From contig CM070638.1 of NCBI GenBank assembly GCA_036346255.1, positions 37,510,394 through 37,574,393 of the forward strand: DNA of 64,000 nucleotides, given 5' to 3'. The number at the start of each line of letters is the position of its first letter. Position 1 is the first letter of the stretch. The DNA is from Ampelocalamus luodianensis (taxonomy: Eukaryota; Streptophyta; Magnoliopsida; Poales; Poaceae). The translations under genes were made by a program, and so were the position numbers. Shown here piece by piece: positions 21,509 through 34,080 of this stretch. The notes beneath the pieces were generated by a model. The model was given only the letters and a program-made list of their open reading frames with translations. It searched no databases and had not been told where the DNA came from.

Positions 21509-22016
21509 GTATGTTATCTCTATAGTATTGAATATTACACTTAAAAATCAATCAAACATCACACATGATCAGCAGAGTTAAGCAAATACAAATCTGATGC
21601 ATAGGATAGGCTACACAGTGCTTGATGCTTTAAGCCTTTAAGGTTCAGTACTGCACAGATCAATTTTTTTGAACTGGAAATGTTGTCAGATCCACGAGAT
21701 GATGCATGTGAATTCAATGTATATGATAACTTGGTGAATTCAATTTTGAAAGAGTTATGATAGAATTGTCACCTTCTTGTCACTGCTTTATCAACCTTTG
21801 GCAAATGCAGCCTTCTAACATTGTAATTTATCATCCATATTTTGAATAACAAAACTATACACTAAAAAGGTGCACTTTAAGATAAGAAATATAAGAGGTA
21901 TAGCTATACATTCCCTTTTGAATTTTACTGGTCATAACTATTATATTTATTCATCTTACAAGATGTCTCATCTTTATTTATTTCATTGTATCTTGGTGGA
22001 GTTTTTTTTTCTGGAG
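21509..22016. other. Intron-like spacer between the La and TatC fragments
   Basis: AT-rich, no ORF of interest. Ends in a polypyrimidine stretch (gttttttttt) followed by CTGGAG, a usable acceptor for the TatC segment. Confidence 0.5.
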
Positions 22017-22334
22017 CATGTGACAACTCAAATTTTCCTTCTGCGGTCGAAAATGGTTCCTTCGGATGTGTCACACAAGAAGAACAGAGTACTCTCTATA
22101 ATTTTCTTTATCCGAGCAAAGAGCTACTTCCTGATGATAAGAAGATGAATATATTTGATCATCTAGAGGAACTTCGTGAGAGGATATTTGTCTCAGTATT
22201 GGCTGTTGGAGCTGCGATACTTGGTTGTTTTGCCTGCTCGAAAGTTTTGATTGTGCTTCTAGAAGCACCGGTTAGTGTTCAGGGTGTTCGGTTTTTGCAG
22301 CTCTCCTGGAGAATTTTTCTTTACAACATTGAAG
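22017..22334 (+). pseudogene. Chloroplast TatC (Sec-independent translocase) fragment, frameshifted
   Basis: Reads STLYNFLYPSKELLPDDKKM, NIFDHLEELRERIFVSVLAV, GAAILGCFACSKVLIVL and LEAPVSVQGVRFLQLS. That is the stromal N-terminus and first membrane helix of plant TatC, the thylakoid membrane core of the twin-arginine translocase. After QLS a short deletion shifts the frame; in another frame the family residues PGEFFFTTLK follow up to 22334. The remaining five helices are absent. It lies downstream of the La exons in the same orientation with no TatC start, so I read it as a captured fragment rather than a gene. Confidence 0.9.
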
Positions 22335-22962
22335 GCGAACCTCTGAAAATATGAAAGAACACACTCTTCATTTGAAATATGTTCTGTGGTGATAACCCCC
22401 CCCCCTCTCTCTCTGCATTCAGCACTCTGAAGTTGATCATTGTCCTACATGGTGCATAGTCATCGTCAATTGTGTAGTCGTTGTCAATTGCGTTAGTTGT
22501 CGTTAATAGTTGTCAATTGTCATTAATTTTCGTTAAATATTGTTAATTACGTTAAACGACATCAAATAAGCTATTACTGTCCTCAGGGGCATATCAGATA
22601 TTTTCCATCTCGGAAGCTGCAGTCAGCCTACTTAGAAGTTAGACAGTCAAACACCAAATCCTTTCACCCAACCCTCTGAGGCGGTCGGAAGTCGCTTTTA
22701 GGAAAGCCACAACAGTGCAAATGCACCCTAGATCTACTGGACCAGTGAGGACGAAGCAAGCATCGCCGCGCTGTGTTGGACACACCCCATGGAACCTCCT
22801 TTCAATGAGCAATGGTTGAAATCGAGGAGGATACTGTGAGAGACGAGAGGCAATGGAGCTAGTGTGCGGGGGCGAGGAGCAGGAGCGAGCGGGAGGAGCA
22901 GCGAATGAGGACTAGAGAGGTAACCCGAACACCCCCTGCCTGCATCCCATTGCGCACTAGAG
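22335..22962. other. Non-coding spacer with GTT/GTC-rich low-complexity DNA
   Basis: Contains a C-run followed by CT repeat (22398-22416) and degenerate gtcgttgtcaatt/gttaat repeats (about 22460-22560). It may include the end of the element that captured La and TatC, but I could not recognise a terminus. Confidence 0.4.
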
Positions 22963-25900
22963 CTGGGCAAATGGTCGTGTCGCCTGGGCACGACACGGCA
23001 TGACTTGATCGGCCGTGCCATGCTTGGATTGGCACCCTAGCCCAACGGTCCGCCCAAGCATAGTACACATAGTGTTGTGCTTGGCTCGTCATGGTCCAAG
23101 GCACAACACGATACGGCTCGACTAGGCACAGCGTGCTAGTCGGCCCGGCCCGACACAGCACAGCACGCTGGGGCCCGATTACGGCTGTTAGGCCTGGTAA
23201 GGCACATTGGACCGTGTGGGCATGGCATGTTGTCCTGATTATGGCACGATTAGCTCGTTAGGCACAGTTAAACGGTCGGAATTTTGAATATATTTTGACC
23301 ATTTTTTAGCCGTTGGGAGGTTTAAAAATACCAAAAAAATAAAAAAAAATCCCGATTTAATAACCACCATACCCCCCTCATTCACATACATCCATTCCTC
23401 AATCTCTACTACGAATTCCGTTGTGAAAATTTAGATTCCTTATGTAATAATTTGGCAAAATTCAAAAAAATTGTGCCAAATATTCGGAAAGTCAAAATCC
23501 AAAAGCAAGTCATCAAAAGAGGTATAATACTATTTTTTTGCATATTTTTATTGTTATTATTTGTTATGCTAAGATGAAAGAAATAATAGTGTAAGTTTCG
23601 ATTTGCAGTTTTTGTGATAGAAAATTACGATAGTTTTGCTATTGGTGATTACAGAATTTCACCAAGGATCTTGCATCTTTCGAGAATCTTGATGCTTCAA
23701 ACCAACCGGAGATATTACTGGAAGGGCAAGGAGGAATACCATCATCAGGCTCTATGGTAGCATCTTCATCTGCAACCACCAGAGCAAAGAGATCCAGGAC
23801 GAGTACATCGGCAGTCTGAGAGGATTTCGACAAGACAACCAAACAAGACACATAAGGAGTTTAGGTAAAATATGTTGTTTGTAAAATTTGTAAACATGAA
23901 TTGTCTACAAAGTCTCCAGTGGATCGGGTCACTTGCTTAGACATGCTGTAAGATATAATGCAAGGCAAGGATTAGTGATGAGGCAAACGCAGCTGTAGTA
24001 CAATCCCGATAGTAGAGTACGTAGCTGGGACTACAGCCCTGAGGTAGCTCATCAATCTCTTTATCGTTTAATTGCTTCGGATGATTTACCTTTAGGCTTT
24101 AGAAGTTTAATTCTTTTGAAAATTACATAAGGATTGCGCATAATCCTAGATTTTCTACCATTTCTAGACAGACAACAAATATGAATCTAGTTAAATACTA
24201 TAATGAACGCCATGATAAATTAAAAAGAACTATTTAGTATGTGTACATTTTTAGTGGCTTTGACCTTGGACATATGGAGTGGTTGGGTTAAGGAGGATTA
24301 CTTTAGTGTAGTTGTTCATTATGTGAATGACAATTGAGAAATGGAAAAAAGAATTATGGGGTTCAAACTAATTGATGCAGCACACGTGTGAGAATATTAC
24401 GGATTGTATTATCAAAGTTGTGGAAGGCTTTGGTCTTACAATTAAAATATTATCAATAACTTTAAACAATGGTGCCTTAAACTCTAAGGCAATGGATATT
24501 CTCACTCTATTGTTAAGTACATACGCTGAATCCTTCTTGCTACATCAGCGATGCGCTTGTCATATTATTAACATTATAGTAAAATGCGGTTTGAAGAGGT
24601 TAAACCCGTATATTAAAGCTTTTCGCGACACGATATCTTTCTTAAATCATTCTAACCAACGAATTGTGGCATATAAGAACTTCTACAGGGCAATGAATGT
24701 ACGTCCAAGAAAACTTGGTTTAGACGTGCCGATAAGATGAAACTCTACTTATTTGATGCTTAAGAGCCTTTTACCATGTAAGATCACTTTTTCTGTTGTT
24801 ATTCAAACACACTATCATAGCACTGACGGTAGTGTACTATTGACTGAGCAGCATTGGTTTGTTGCTGAGAAGATACTCTAGTTTTTGTAACTTTTTTATG
24901 ACTCCACTATTGCTTTATCGGTTTATCCGCAATGTATTATCCAACATCTCCTATCATTGTTCATAGTATTATACAAATTGCTAGTCACTTGAAGGCATAT
25001 GGAAATGAAACAGTCTTACGAGAGACTATCGTGGCTATGAAAAGTAACTACTTGCAATATTGGAAAGAAATTATATTCCTATATGCATTTGCATTTATTT
25101 TAGACTCTAGAGTTAAAATTCAAGGATTTGCTAATGCTCTTGAACTTCTTAGTGATGCTACAGGCCTAGACTATTCTAACTATTTTCCAAATGTCTGTTC
25201 TAATTTTTTGAGATTTTTCCAATGTACAAAAATAAGTTTTAGGAAGTTCTCTTGCAACAACCGCCACTACCACCCACCACGGGTAACAAGACAAATATGT
25301 GGGGCAAAATCTGGGCTGCAGGTTCTTCCTCAAGGCCTAGGGGTTCAAATTTTACAACGACACCTTCTCAACCAAGACCAATCTCCCACCCAAGGAATGA
25401 AGAACTATCCAATCTCCCACCCAAAGAATGGAGAACTATTTGCCTATCTAGACAGCGATACATTGAATTTCAACATAGATGGCTTTGAAATTTTGCAATG
25501 GTGGCATAACCATATGATAACATATCCAGTGCTTATATGGATGTGTTAATTGTTTCTGTCTCCACAGTTTCCTTCGAGTTTGTTTTTAGTTTTTCTGAAA
25601 GAATATTGGAAGAGAGAAGAACAAGTTTCACGAGTGGGATGGTGGAGATACTTCTAGCTGTCAAATACTAGGGACAAGCTGATGCACGAACACAACACTG
25701 TAGATAATCTGGAGTTAGCAGATGTGTTCAAAAATCTATACCTAGACAACGATACTTAGAACATGGATGTATGGAGAGCAATAGGGTGTACTCTTTTTTC
25801 CTTTGTCAAGGTTTTCTTATGTTGAGTTTTTACTTGAAAAGATTTTTAATGAGGCAACCATATAAACATTAATAAAGCCATTTATCACATTCTCAATATA

Positions 25901-26190
25901 TTTGTCTCTTTTTATGGGTATAGAAATTATTTTTATAATTTTAATATGTATTTTTGAATTTTACACATTTTCTGGATTTATTCGAATTTTTTTAAAAATT
26001 CAGGCCGAGACGAGCTACACGGGCCAAGCCCGGCCCGTCGGGCTAAACGTGCACGGGCCGACCTAGCATGGCCCGAGAGGACAATGTGTCATCTTGGGTC
26101 GGCACCCTGGCCCACGAGCCAGCACGACACGACCCGGTTAGTTAGCCGCCAACTGTGTTGGGCCTAATCGGGCTGGCACGGCATGACACG
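22963..26190 (+). mobile_element. hAT-superfamily transposon, dead
   Basis: The left end TAGAGCTGGGCAAATGG followed by cgtgtcgcctgggcacgaca is a typical grass hAT terminus. The right subterminal region (about 25995-26190) is filled with the same cacgggcc/cacgacacg motifs in inverted sense. The interior carries a BED finger and transposase pieces. The right terminus is poorly conserved and no clear 8-bp duplication is seen. Confidence 0.75.
23800..25549 (+). pseudogene. hAT transposase (BED zinc finger, core, C-terminal dimerisation), broken
   Basis: In shifting frames: a BED-finger remnant with CKICKHE and SGSGHLLRHA (about 23885-23945), the core with HTCENITDCIIKVV and RCACHIINIIVKCGLKRL (about 24378-24605), FYRAMNVRPRKLGLDVP, then ETIVAMKSNYLQYWKEII and FANALELLSDATGLDYSNYF, and the hATC dimerisation motif LFAYLDSDTLNF with ILQWWHNHMITYPVL (about 25435-25540). 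This resembles RICESLEEPER/DAYSLEEPER-type hAT proteins. Multiple stops and frame changes exclude activity. Confidence 0.85.
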
Positions 26191-26380
26191 AGCACTACCG
26201 CACACCCACATGGGCCTCGAGCTGCATCCACCAAGCCAGTCTCCACAACGAAGGCCAATTTCTGCGTTTCTCCACAGCGAAGGGTGGCTCGTGGAATCTT
26301 GCATTGGTTTGGCCTAGCTCAGAGGGTTGAACAAGCAACCAAACAGGTGCAAGTTGCATCCCGCAGACCTGGCCGAGGTC

Positions 26381-26640
26381 GGGCCACCCTAAAAGTATCT
26401 CTAAGGATGCGTTTGGTATGCGTAATCTCACATTACCCTCAGTAAGGTCAGGCCATCTCTTCAATTTGATTACTGGTAAACACATCACCAGTAATATAAT
26501 ATTCTAACGTGGGCCACCCTAAAAGTATCTCTAAGGATGTGTTTGGTATGTGTAATCTCACATTACCCTCAATAAGGTCGGGCCATCTCTTCAATTTGAT
26601 TACTAGTAAACACATCACCAGTAATATAAGATTCTAACGT
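26381..26640. repeat. Tandem duplication, two 130-bp units
   Basis: Units 26381-26510 and 26511-26640 both run from gggccaccctaaaagtatct to attctaacgt and differ at only a handful of positions. Each contains a GTTTGGTATG motif that looks like the end of a DNA transposon. Confidence 0.95.
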
Positions 26641-27415
26641 TTGGTTAATTTGAAGCAAACTACAAAATAGTCTTTATCATAGTTCAATCATTTTATAACT
26701 CGAACCAACAAGTCCACAAATTTAAATTACACGATTTGAAATTTCAAACCTTGAAGGTTAACGTTTATAATTTTTAAATTTAAAACAAAAACTTTGAATT
26801 TTATAATTTAAAATTCCAACATTCCAAATTTCATGTTTTATGATTCAAATTTTCAAATTTTGGGTTTTGAAATATTAGAATATGAGTTTTGGAATTTAAA
26901 TTCTCGATATTTGAAATTCTAAAATTGAAAATTGGAAACTTTTAAATTTCGAATTTATAAAATTTAATTTTTTGAAATTCAGAATAGGAAATTTGTAAAT
27001 TTTAAGATTCAAATTTTGAAAAAACATAGATTTTTGAAACCCAAACATGAAAAATCAAAATTTAAAATGTTTGAATTTAATATTCCAAATTTTAGGATTC
27101 AAATTTTGTTATTTTGGTTTCAAAATTCATATTTTGAGGAAAAAATATTTTTAAATTCCATAATTCAGATATTCAAATATTAAAATAAATCATATTTTGA
27201 ATTTTGAATCCTGAAAGTTCATAATTTGACTGTGATGAATCAAAGACAAATGTTAGAAAGCTCAACAACAAAGATTTATTTCCCTCGTTAATCTAAGATA
27301 GATACCTTTTTCTACAAAAACACATTTGTGGAATTGATGATAATTTTAGAATCCTGGTTGTTTTACCAAACAAAGTAATATTATAGGATTACTGAAGGTT
27401 ATTCCAAGCACCCTA
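26641..27415. repeat. AT-rich low-complexity region, possible body of a TIR element
   Basis: Dense degenerate aaattttgaaatt-type words on both strands, no ORF. The right edge (attccaagcaccct near 27415) is roughly complementary to the aaggatgcgtttggta start in the tandem units, so units plus AT-rich body may be one non-autonomous DNA element. Confidence 0.5.
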
Positions 27416-27687
27416 AGCTGAGTCCCGGCAATCAATATGGGCCCCTTGGTCTGCTTTTAATTAGCCATACAGATGTGCCGTGGCTCTGCGCCCGGCATGC
27501 GTTCTGCATTCAGTTTGTACCTGTACTACTACTACTGTTCTTCAAGATCGCTTCTGCTTTCCATTTAGGCATTTAGCTATTGAAAGTAATGTTTCTAGGA
27601 GCAAATATAGGAGACAAGGGTTGCATTGCATGCCAGGACTTGTATAGCTGGGACGGGAAGCCTGGGACGTTGAAACGACGGACTGAT
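27416..27687. other. Short intergenic DNA, no feature
   Basis: Contains a (CTA)n-like run (ctactactactac near 27526). No ORF of note. Confidence 0.4.
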
Positions 27688-27690
27688 ATA

Positions 27691-28033
27691 GGGCTTGTTT
27701 GGTTAGTGTCTGTATTTCATGTCTGAGAAAAAGTAGTGTTTGGGTAACCTGAAAAGTATATGGTTTTTGTCTGGCTAGACAAACCTAAAGATGAGTTGTT
27801 TGGTTGAAACATATGCCTGTGTCTGAAACTGATAAATGAAAAATAAAATGTTGGATCGAAACTATCAACGGTGGATCGGAAGGCTGGCTCCCAGGCACTG
27901 CTCCCTGCCTCCCCGGCGTTGGATTTCATGGCCTGACAGGCAACACTACGCAGGAACTAACCAAGCAGTGCACGGGTGAGCTCCCGGCTGCAATCCTGGC
28001 CAAGTTGGCCCAGGGAGCAAAGCAAACACGCTC
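27691..28033. mobile_element. MITE with GGGCTTGTTTGGTT-type ends
   Basis: Left end GGGCTTGTTTGGTTAG and reverse complement of the right end GAGCGTGTTTGCTTTG form imperfect inverted repeats. ATA flanks both sides (27688-27690 and 28034-28036). The 3-bp duplication and end sequence suggest a PIF/Harbinger relative. Confidence 0.5.
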
Positions 28034-28036
28034 ATA

Positions 28037-28872
28037 GACTAGTGCCTGAAAGAAATGGTCTAGTACTCTGATGGCCTGGCCAAATGCCACATGGGGATCA
28101 TGTCGTCTTCTCTTTTGCTGCATAAGGCTCAAGCTAATTAAATTGTTCCAGGAAGTGATGTTTACCGTGATTGCCGATGGTTTTGTAACGCTAATCACCA
28201 AGTTTTACGTTATGTGGCTGTGCTAATCGGTCTTGTGCCGATTTAATGATGAAGATGTTGCAAAAGATGCCAAAAGGAAGAAAACGCATGTAGTAGTTGT
28301 AGTATACTTTTTTTTTTGCGAAGAAATGAAATGAAGAAGATTTGGATGGACAGAGGGGCGTAGCCAACAGGGGGCTTTGTTGGGCTCGAGAGTCGAGCCC
28401 ACCTTTCGCCGGCGCGAAGTATCTTTATTTTATTTTTATTTGCTTCTCTTATATTTATTTATGTATAAATTTGAATTACGCATGACTATATCTATCTTAA
28501 TTTGGCTTTATGTTTGTCTCGATTTAACTTAGTCGTCTTCGGTTTATAGTTAAAAACATAGCTTGGTTCTTCGAGCTCTCTCTATTTCTATCCTGTCTCG
28601 CCAGTGAGTCAGCGCTGAACTAATCGTAGCCTAAGCAAGTGGACTAATTAATTACGCGGTCCAAGTCAACCTGCGGGCAACGGACGCTGTTGCAGGCGAT
28701 CAACACGGGCCGAGTCGTGTCGCCTGCCCGGCTGCCCGTGCTCGCGGAAACTGGAGCAGCTCTGCTCGATTTGTTTACTTTTCTCCGCGACATGGGCCGG
28801 CCACACATGGCCTGCGACTTGCGCCCCAAGCGATCGACCAAAGCATTCACATGCACCTCCAACTAAAATGGA
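28037..28872. other. Intergenic DNA, no gene recognised
   Basis: AT-rich to 28560, then mixed composition. Short ORFs on the minus strand (28644-28899) show no family resemblance. Confidence 0.35.
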
Positions 28873-29113
28873 GGGCTGGTTTGGTTTGTTACCGATCAAG
28901 TTTAACTCTGAATAAAAATTGATTATCGTTTGGTTTGTTATTGATATTTGATAACGTCAAATAAATTTAATATCACATGTGGACAATCCAAGAGTGACAA
29001 AATTGCTTAACAAAATTTTGGTAACGTTAAAATTTGACGTGACCGCAATCCAAACAACGTTCATTTTGCCAAAATTTAGCTTGGTTCGTTAGAGCCATGA
29101 ACCAAACAGCCCC
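28873..29113. mobile_element. MITE with GGGCTGGTTTGGTT/AACCAAACAGCCC ends
   Basis: About 240 bp with terminal inverted repeats GGGCTGGTTTGGTTTG and CATGAACCAAACAGCCC. Ends are similar to those of the element at 7696-8576. Target duplication not clear. Confidence 0.55.
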
Positions 29114-29703
29114 GAAATCTCTACATGCGTCTTCCCTGAGTTTACATGAGCATTCACATCTCTCTGTCGCCATCACACATACCGTTCTTTCTCGTGGGAA
29201 TATTAAGGGTCCGTTTTGAGAACGTAAGGCTAATGCAGGAATTAAAAAACATATCATTTTTTTTTATATAAACTTCGGTTGCTAGCGCACGCTGCTTACC
29301 TCGTAAAACCCATGCATCTTGGCATGAATGAAGCATGAGACATCTTGTGATACAACGGTTTTTGGTGTCTGTAAGCTGCCAGATGTGCTGATTCTGATCT
29401 TGGTAAGGTTAAAAAAGTGTGGCTTGTACCTGACAGCACGAGCCACTTTGTAAACAGATAAACCCGGCCTATAAATTTACAAAACCAAGCTCCTCAACGC
29501 CCAGCTCAACGCACAGCTCACGAATCACGCGGCCCGGGCCGGCGTCCGTATGGACACAATCTGAACCATCCCATATCGGCATATCCCCATCGTTTTCAAA
29601 TGGCAATCGTACACACTGATACATGCGTACACAGATAACGACAACAGTTCGACCATTCTCTCAGCAGATTAATCAAACAACAATTAATACAGTATATGTG
29701 TAC
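29114..29703. other. Intergenic DNA, no feature seen
   Basis: No ORF with family resemblance and no recognisable repeat. Confidence 0.35.
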
Positions 29704-29706
29704 TTA

Positions 29707-30020
29707 GACTGCTCTCAATGGGCAGTATCTTAGTGCAATTTCTTAGTGTATGAGGAGTGTTAGGATACTATCTTCCTAATGCATGATTTCTTATGGTGTA
29801 CTATCTTAGGTCATTTTAATTAATTAGATGTAGAATCTCAAGGAGATGGTGTATATAAGATGGAAAGGAGTTAATTTTCTTGTCTATGACTTCGAGCCAG
29901 AGCAGTCTCTTATTTAGATACTGCAACATTCTCTCACCTCATTTAATCTACTGCCATCTCAGCACTTTGCCTACATGGCACCCTTAAGATACTAGCCAAG
30001 GTGGAGCACTGGGAGTAGCC
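29707..30020. mobile_element. Tourist-like (PIF/Harbinger) MITE
   Basis: 314 bp flanked by TTA (29704-29706 and 30021-30023). The left end GACTGCTCTCAATGGGCAG and the complement of the right end, GGCTACTCCCAGTGC, are imperfect inverted repeats, each followed by agtatctta. Confidence 0.75.
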
Positions 30021-30023
30021 TTA

Positions 30024-31093
30024 ACGTGGCTGATGATTTCCTATTAATTGAAAGAACAAATAAAAGTAAAATAAAATAGAAAGTCTGATGAGATCGATGG
30101 ACAAGACAGAAAAATGGTGATGAAACGTGGAAGGTCAAATTGTTAAACTTTCTTTTTTTATATTAATTTCTTATTTACTATTGGAAGTTGATCGGGTCCC
30201 TAAAATACCATCACGAAACTGTTCCTCCCTTCGTTGCCAACGTATCTCAACTTTTATCCTATTTTTGTCACTATCATCGGTCAACCATGAATTGACTGTC
30301 AAATTGTGTGTGAAAAAGACTTATTTACCCCTCTTCATGGGCTTGGTCGGGTTTGGTGTTGCTGCTTGGCTTGATTGTGTGCAAACAGAAGTGAACCCGA
30401 GGCATAGTGCCTCGTCTTCCTCGATGCACATGGAGCATGGGAGGTTAGGCTGCGGGCGACAACGGTGCTCCGGCGGAGTAACGACGAAGAGCACGGGAGC
30501 ACAACATGTTCCTGGGGACATGGAACCCATTTGTGGCGGCGCACGTGGACGGGAAGGATGACAGAGGTCGGAATGGTTGGGGCAAGGGTGGCAACCTCTG
30601 GTGGCTTTACGGCTCGGGTAGCTAGCACAGAGGTACGGAAAAGAGCAAGAGCAGTGGTGGTGGGGAGGCCGGGTCTAGTGCCGTGGGCATCAGGGACGGA
30701 GAAGAAGGGACCGTCGTCATCCTCAAGCCCGCGTAAGCACTGCCCATTCCACAACCGCCCAGGGTAATATGCCGAAATCCGTCACCATCTACCCCTTCCT
30801 CCTGAAATTGATCACCCCTTTAGCTTTCTAACACTCGTACCTCCCTTCCGGTGCCCTCCTTCCTCGTCGAGACCCGCTGGAGCCGCACCGCACCAGGACT
30901 ACGCCACCGCTACCGCACCATCTTTGCCGATCTGCCGCTTCGGACATCCCTTTGCCAAACCGCACGCGTAATGAGGTGTGCCTTGCCGAGTTGATTCCAT
31001 CCACCAACACCGCCGGACACCGCCTTCGCTGTGTAGCGCTGCTGCCGTCCTTCTCCTTACCACCATGGACACTACCAAAGCCAGCGTCCTCAG
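30024..31093. other. Intergenic DNA with a GC-rich block, no gene recognised
   Basis: From about 30380 to 31080 the composition rises and several overlapping ORFs appear on both strands, none with a recognisable domain. The Gypsy LTR at 31094 is inserted at its right edge. Confidence 0.35.
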
Positions 31094-34080
31094 TGTAACA
31101 TCCCAAAATTTTGCCCTCTTAAAAATTTATTTCAAATTAATTAATTCAAAGTGTTGGACTTCTTTTGGAGTTTTTTTGCATTCATTTAAATTCAAATCCA
31201 GAATTCAAATCTTATTTCCATCATCTCAATTAAAAACTCGTTGCCAAATTCCAAGTTCAAATTTTATAATTTGAATTTTCCCGCAAAACCACTGTGCCAT
31301 TTCTTTTTCCTTATTTCTTCTTCCTTCCTTCCTTCCTTCCTTGTCATTGCTCTGCTTGCTTTGTGCTTGCACCGAGTCGTGCCCACATCATCACCGGCCG
31401 CCGCTCGCGGCCGTTCGCACCCGAGCCACGCTCAATTGTGCCATGCTGCGCCCATGCATGCCCGAGTCACGTCGTGCCGCACCAATCGTGTTGCACGTGC
31501 GTGTCCAGTGCGCGTCCCGTGCCCAGTGCCTCCGCGCATGTCCTGGCAACGTCAACCACGTCGTGCCTCCATGTCGTCCATGTCGTCATCAAGTCCCACC
31601 ATCCCCGCTCTCATTCAATCCCTCCGTTACCGCATTTCATCAATATTATTATTGTTTCGGTAGTTTTCAAATCAAGCTACGAATGTCGTTGACATTCGTA
31701 CTCGCAGCTGCGTCGATTCACACTCCATTCGAGCCTATAAATGGAAGTCACAGCATCCCTTCTACCCCCTTCGCACCTCCTGTAAACCCCACAGCCACAG
31801 GAGCTCCATCGTCGTTGAATTCGTCGTCTTCCCGAGTGCCGGCCGCTAACTCGCTTCGTGCTTCTGTCGCTCTGGTGAGAATCTTGATGTCCTAACCACA
31901 TCACAATGTGTTCCCGAGCTCCATGATCATTTCTCCTCAATCAATTTCACTTTTGGTTGCGATTCATTGCTGGATTTCTTCATTTTCTTTCTCTAGGCCG
32001 AAAACTCCTCCATCGCTCGATCTCCTTCTCCGATGAGTTTTTCACCGATTGGATCGTGTCATGACGTGTTCCCAACCTTCTTCTACCCATCTCTCACCTC
32101 GGATCAGCTGATTCATCGTCGTAGAGAGCCACTACCGCCGCTGCCTTCTTCATCGCCGTCGGCACCATCGCCCCGCCGCCTCAGTCGCCCTCGGCCTACC
32201 CCAAACCCCTCGGCGCCTTCCCCGCATGTGCGCGCCGCCCATGCACGCGCCTTCACCGCGCGCACTGCCGGTGCCATCGCGGGCCCATGCTGCCCCCGTC
32301 CCCACCCCTGTGCCCCTTCATCGTCGCCACCACCACCTATAGGTAGGGAACCCCATGGGGTTCCATTTTTCGGGTCGCCGACCGCTCCCACGCCCTGTCG
32401 CTCCTATGCTGCCCCATGCTTCCTCTGCTCTACTTTGTTCTATGATGTGCTCCGTGTGTTTTGCTCATTGAGTCAATGACATTAGTGGCCCACATGTCAT
32501 ACTCTATCCCCCCCTCTCTCTCTCACTCACTAACACTTGGGCCCATGTGTCATGCTCAATGTTTTGCATTATAAAATCAGAATGGAATATTCTAGGAATA
32601 TTCCTCTGCTTCTCAATTTCAAGTAATTTCCAATTCCAATAAGCTTCCGGAGTTCGTTCTCTTCCGTGCGAACTCCGAATCAGTCGATTCTTATTCCTAA
32701 ATTCATCTAACTTCATGATATCTCTATTGGTACTAGTTTTTATAATTTCTAGATATTATTTTTTGTTATTTATTTTCTCTCAATTGCGTGTGTAGAGTTT
32801 GACACCAATAACACCAATTTGGACCAACCGGACGCGTTAACCTCCAACTTCGACGAAGGCGAATATCCTTTGAACATTCTGTACCTATGATTTCTAAATT
32901 ATATTTTCATTTTTAAAGTATTACACATTGCTATTTCACATAAAATGATGAGTTTAAATTGTAGATTATTAGTTAAACCTAAAATTGTTAATGTCTTCCT
33001 TTGATAATTGTTATCCTTATACCTTTGTAACCCTAGCATAGTAATTCCACAATATTGATTATAACATTGTGGAATAGTTAAACACGATAGAATTGCTTAG
33101 ACATGCTTTTCGATCTGGATCAATCTTTTGGGGAAACCATTATTACCCTTTATGCTATAGTTTGGAAAATATATGACATTAGGTAATGTCAGTAATTGAA
33201 AAATAAAATAAATTGGTAGAAATTATTTAGACTAGGGCGAGTGGCATGAGTTTTGACTGTCTCGCCCTGGTCGATTAAGGACTGAAGCTTATGTCTATTC
33301 AAACCGAGCAATACCGTACAACCATGTCCTAAATGGGAAGGACCTGACCAACTAATTTATCATGTTATAGCATTATGCCCGCAGGTTGTAGTTGTTAGGT
33401 GTTCCTTTTTGGGATTATGCGGATGATGGTAGTTGAAGTCAATGTCTGTCGGGGCTTGCTCCGGGCGATGGTAACAGACATCCATATCTGGGCAGGTTAT
33501 CCCCCGCAATGGTGAGCTCCGAGTTGACGGTAAATGACATCCATGACTTGGGGTTAAGCTCATCGAGTAGGTTGGTGTCAGAGCATGGTATTTGTAAAGG
33601 CTTTGTGATAATCGCTTAATCACATGCCTAAGGAAGCGTGTCATGGCAAACATTATAGGTTGATTATCTCGTGTGAGTAAAGTTGTACCACCTCTGCAGA
33701 GTGTAAAACTATTCGAATAGCCGTGCCCACGGTCAAGGGTGGGTAAGATGCGTTTTCATATAGTAGATTTTAGTTTCATTTTTAAAGAATTATTTTGGGA
33801 ATCGGGAGTAGTTGGAACTCTTGGATTGTTGTTATGGTAGTTAGAGCCAGTTGGGCAGCTAGAGAACTACTCATGACAACTTGGCGGTTAGAGCCACATT
33901 ACTAGTGACGGGTAGCTAGAATTTTCACTAGACAATCAATTTAATTTAATTATTGAAACTACGTTTATCAAATGTGCTTTATAAAAAATGTTTAAACATA
34001 AAATATCCACCTATGCGAACTTGACTTATTGGTTCTTGATCCAAAATTTGTGGGGATGCCTGCGAGTCTAAGATCTAATG
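31094..34080 (+). repeat. Long Gypsy LTR (solo or truncated)
   Basis: Starts TGTAACATCCCAAAATTTTG. Contains a promoter-like TATA (cctataaatgg near 31734), a block caacttcgacgaaggc near 32848, and the signature ctctgcagagtgtaaaacta followed by ttcgaatagccgtgcc near 33695-33728. The same signature is at 62987 in the second long LTR. These features occur in grass Gypsy families with LTRs of 2-3 kb (RIRE3/RIRE8-like, from memory). No internal region follows; degraded Copia sequence starts near 34130, so the right border is approximate. Confidence 0.65.

Noticed and set aside
22398..22416. C-run plus CT repeat as a regulatory element
   Set aside because: Ordinary low-complexity sequence with no supporting context.
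26511..26640. CRISPR-like direct repeats
   Set aside because: Only two contiguous 130-bp units with no spacers, in plant nuclear DNA; a simple tandem duplication.
31241..31895. ORFs of 132-184 codons on the plus strand
   Set aside because: They lie inside a long Gypsy LTR around its promoter and leader and show no domain.
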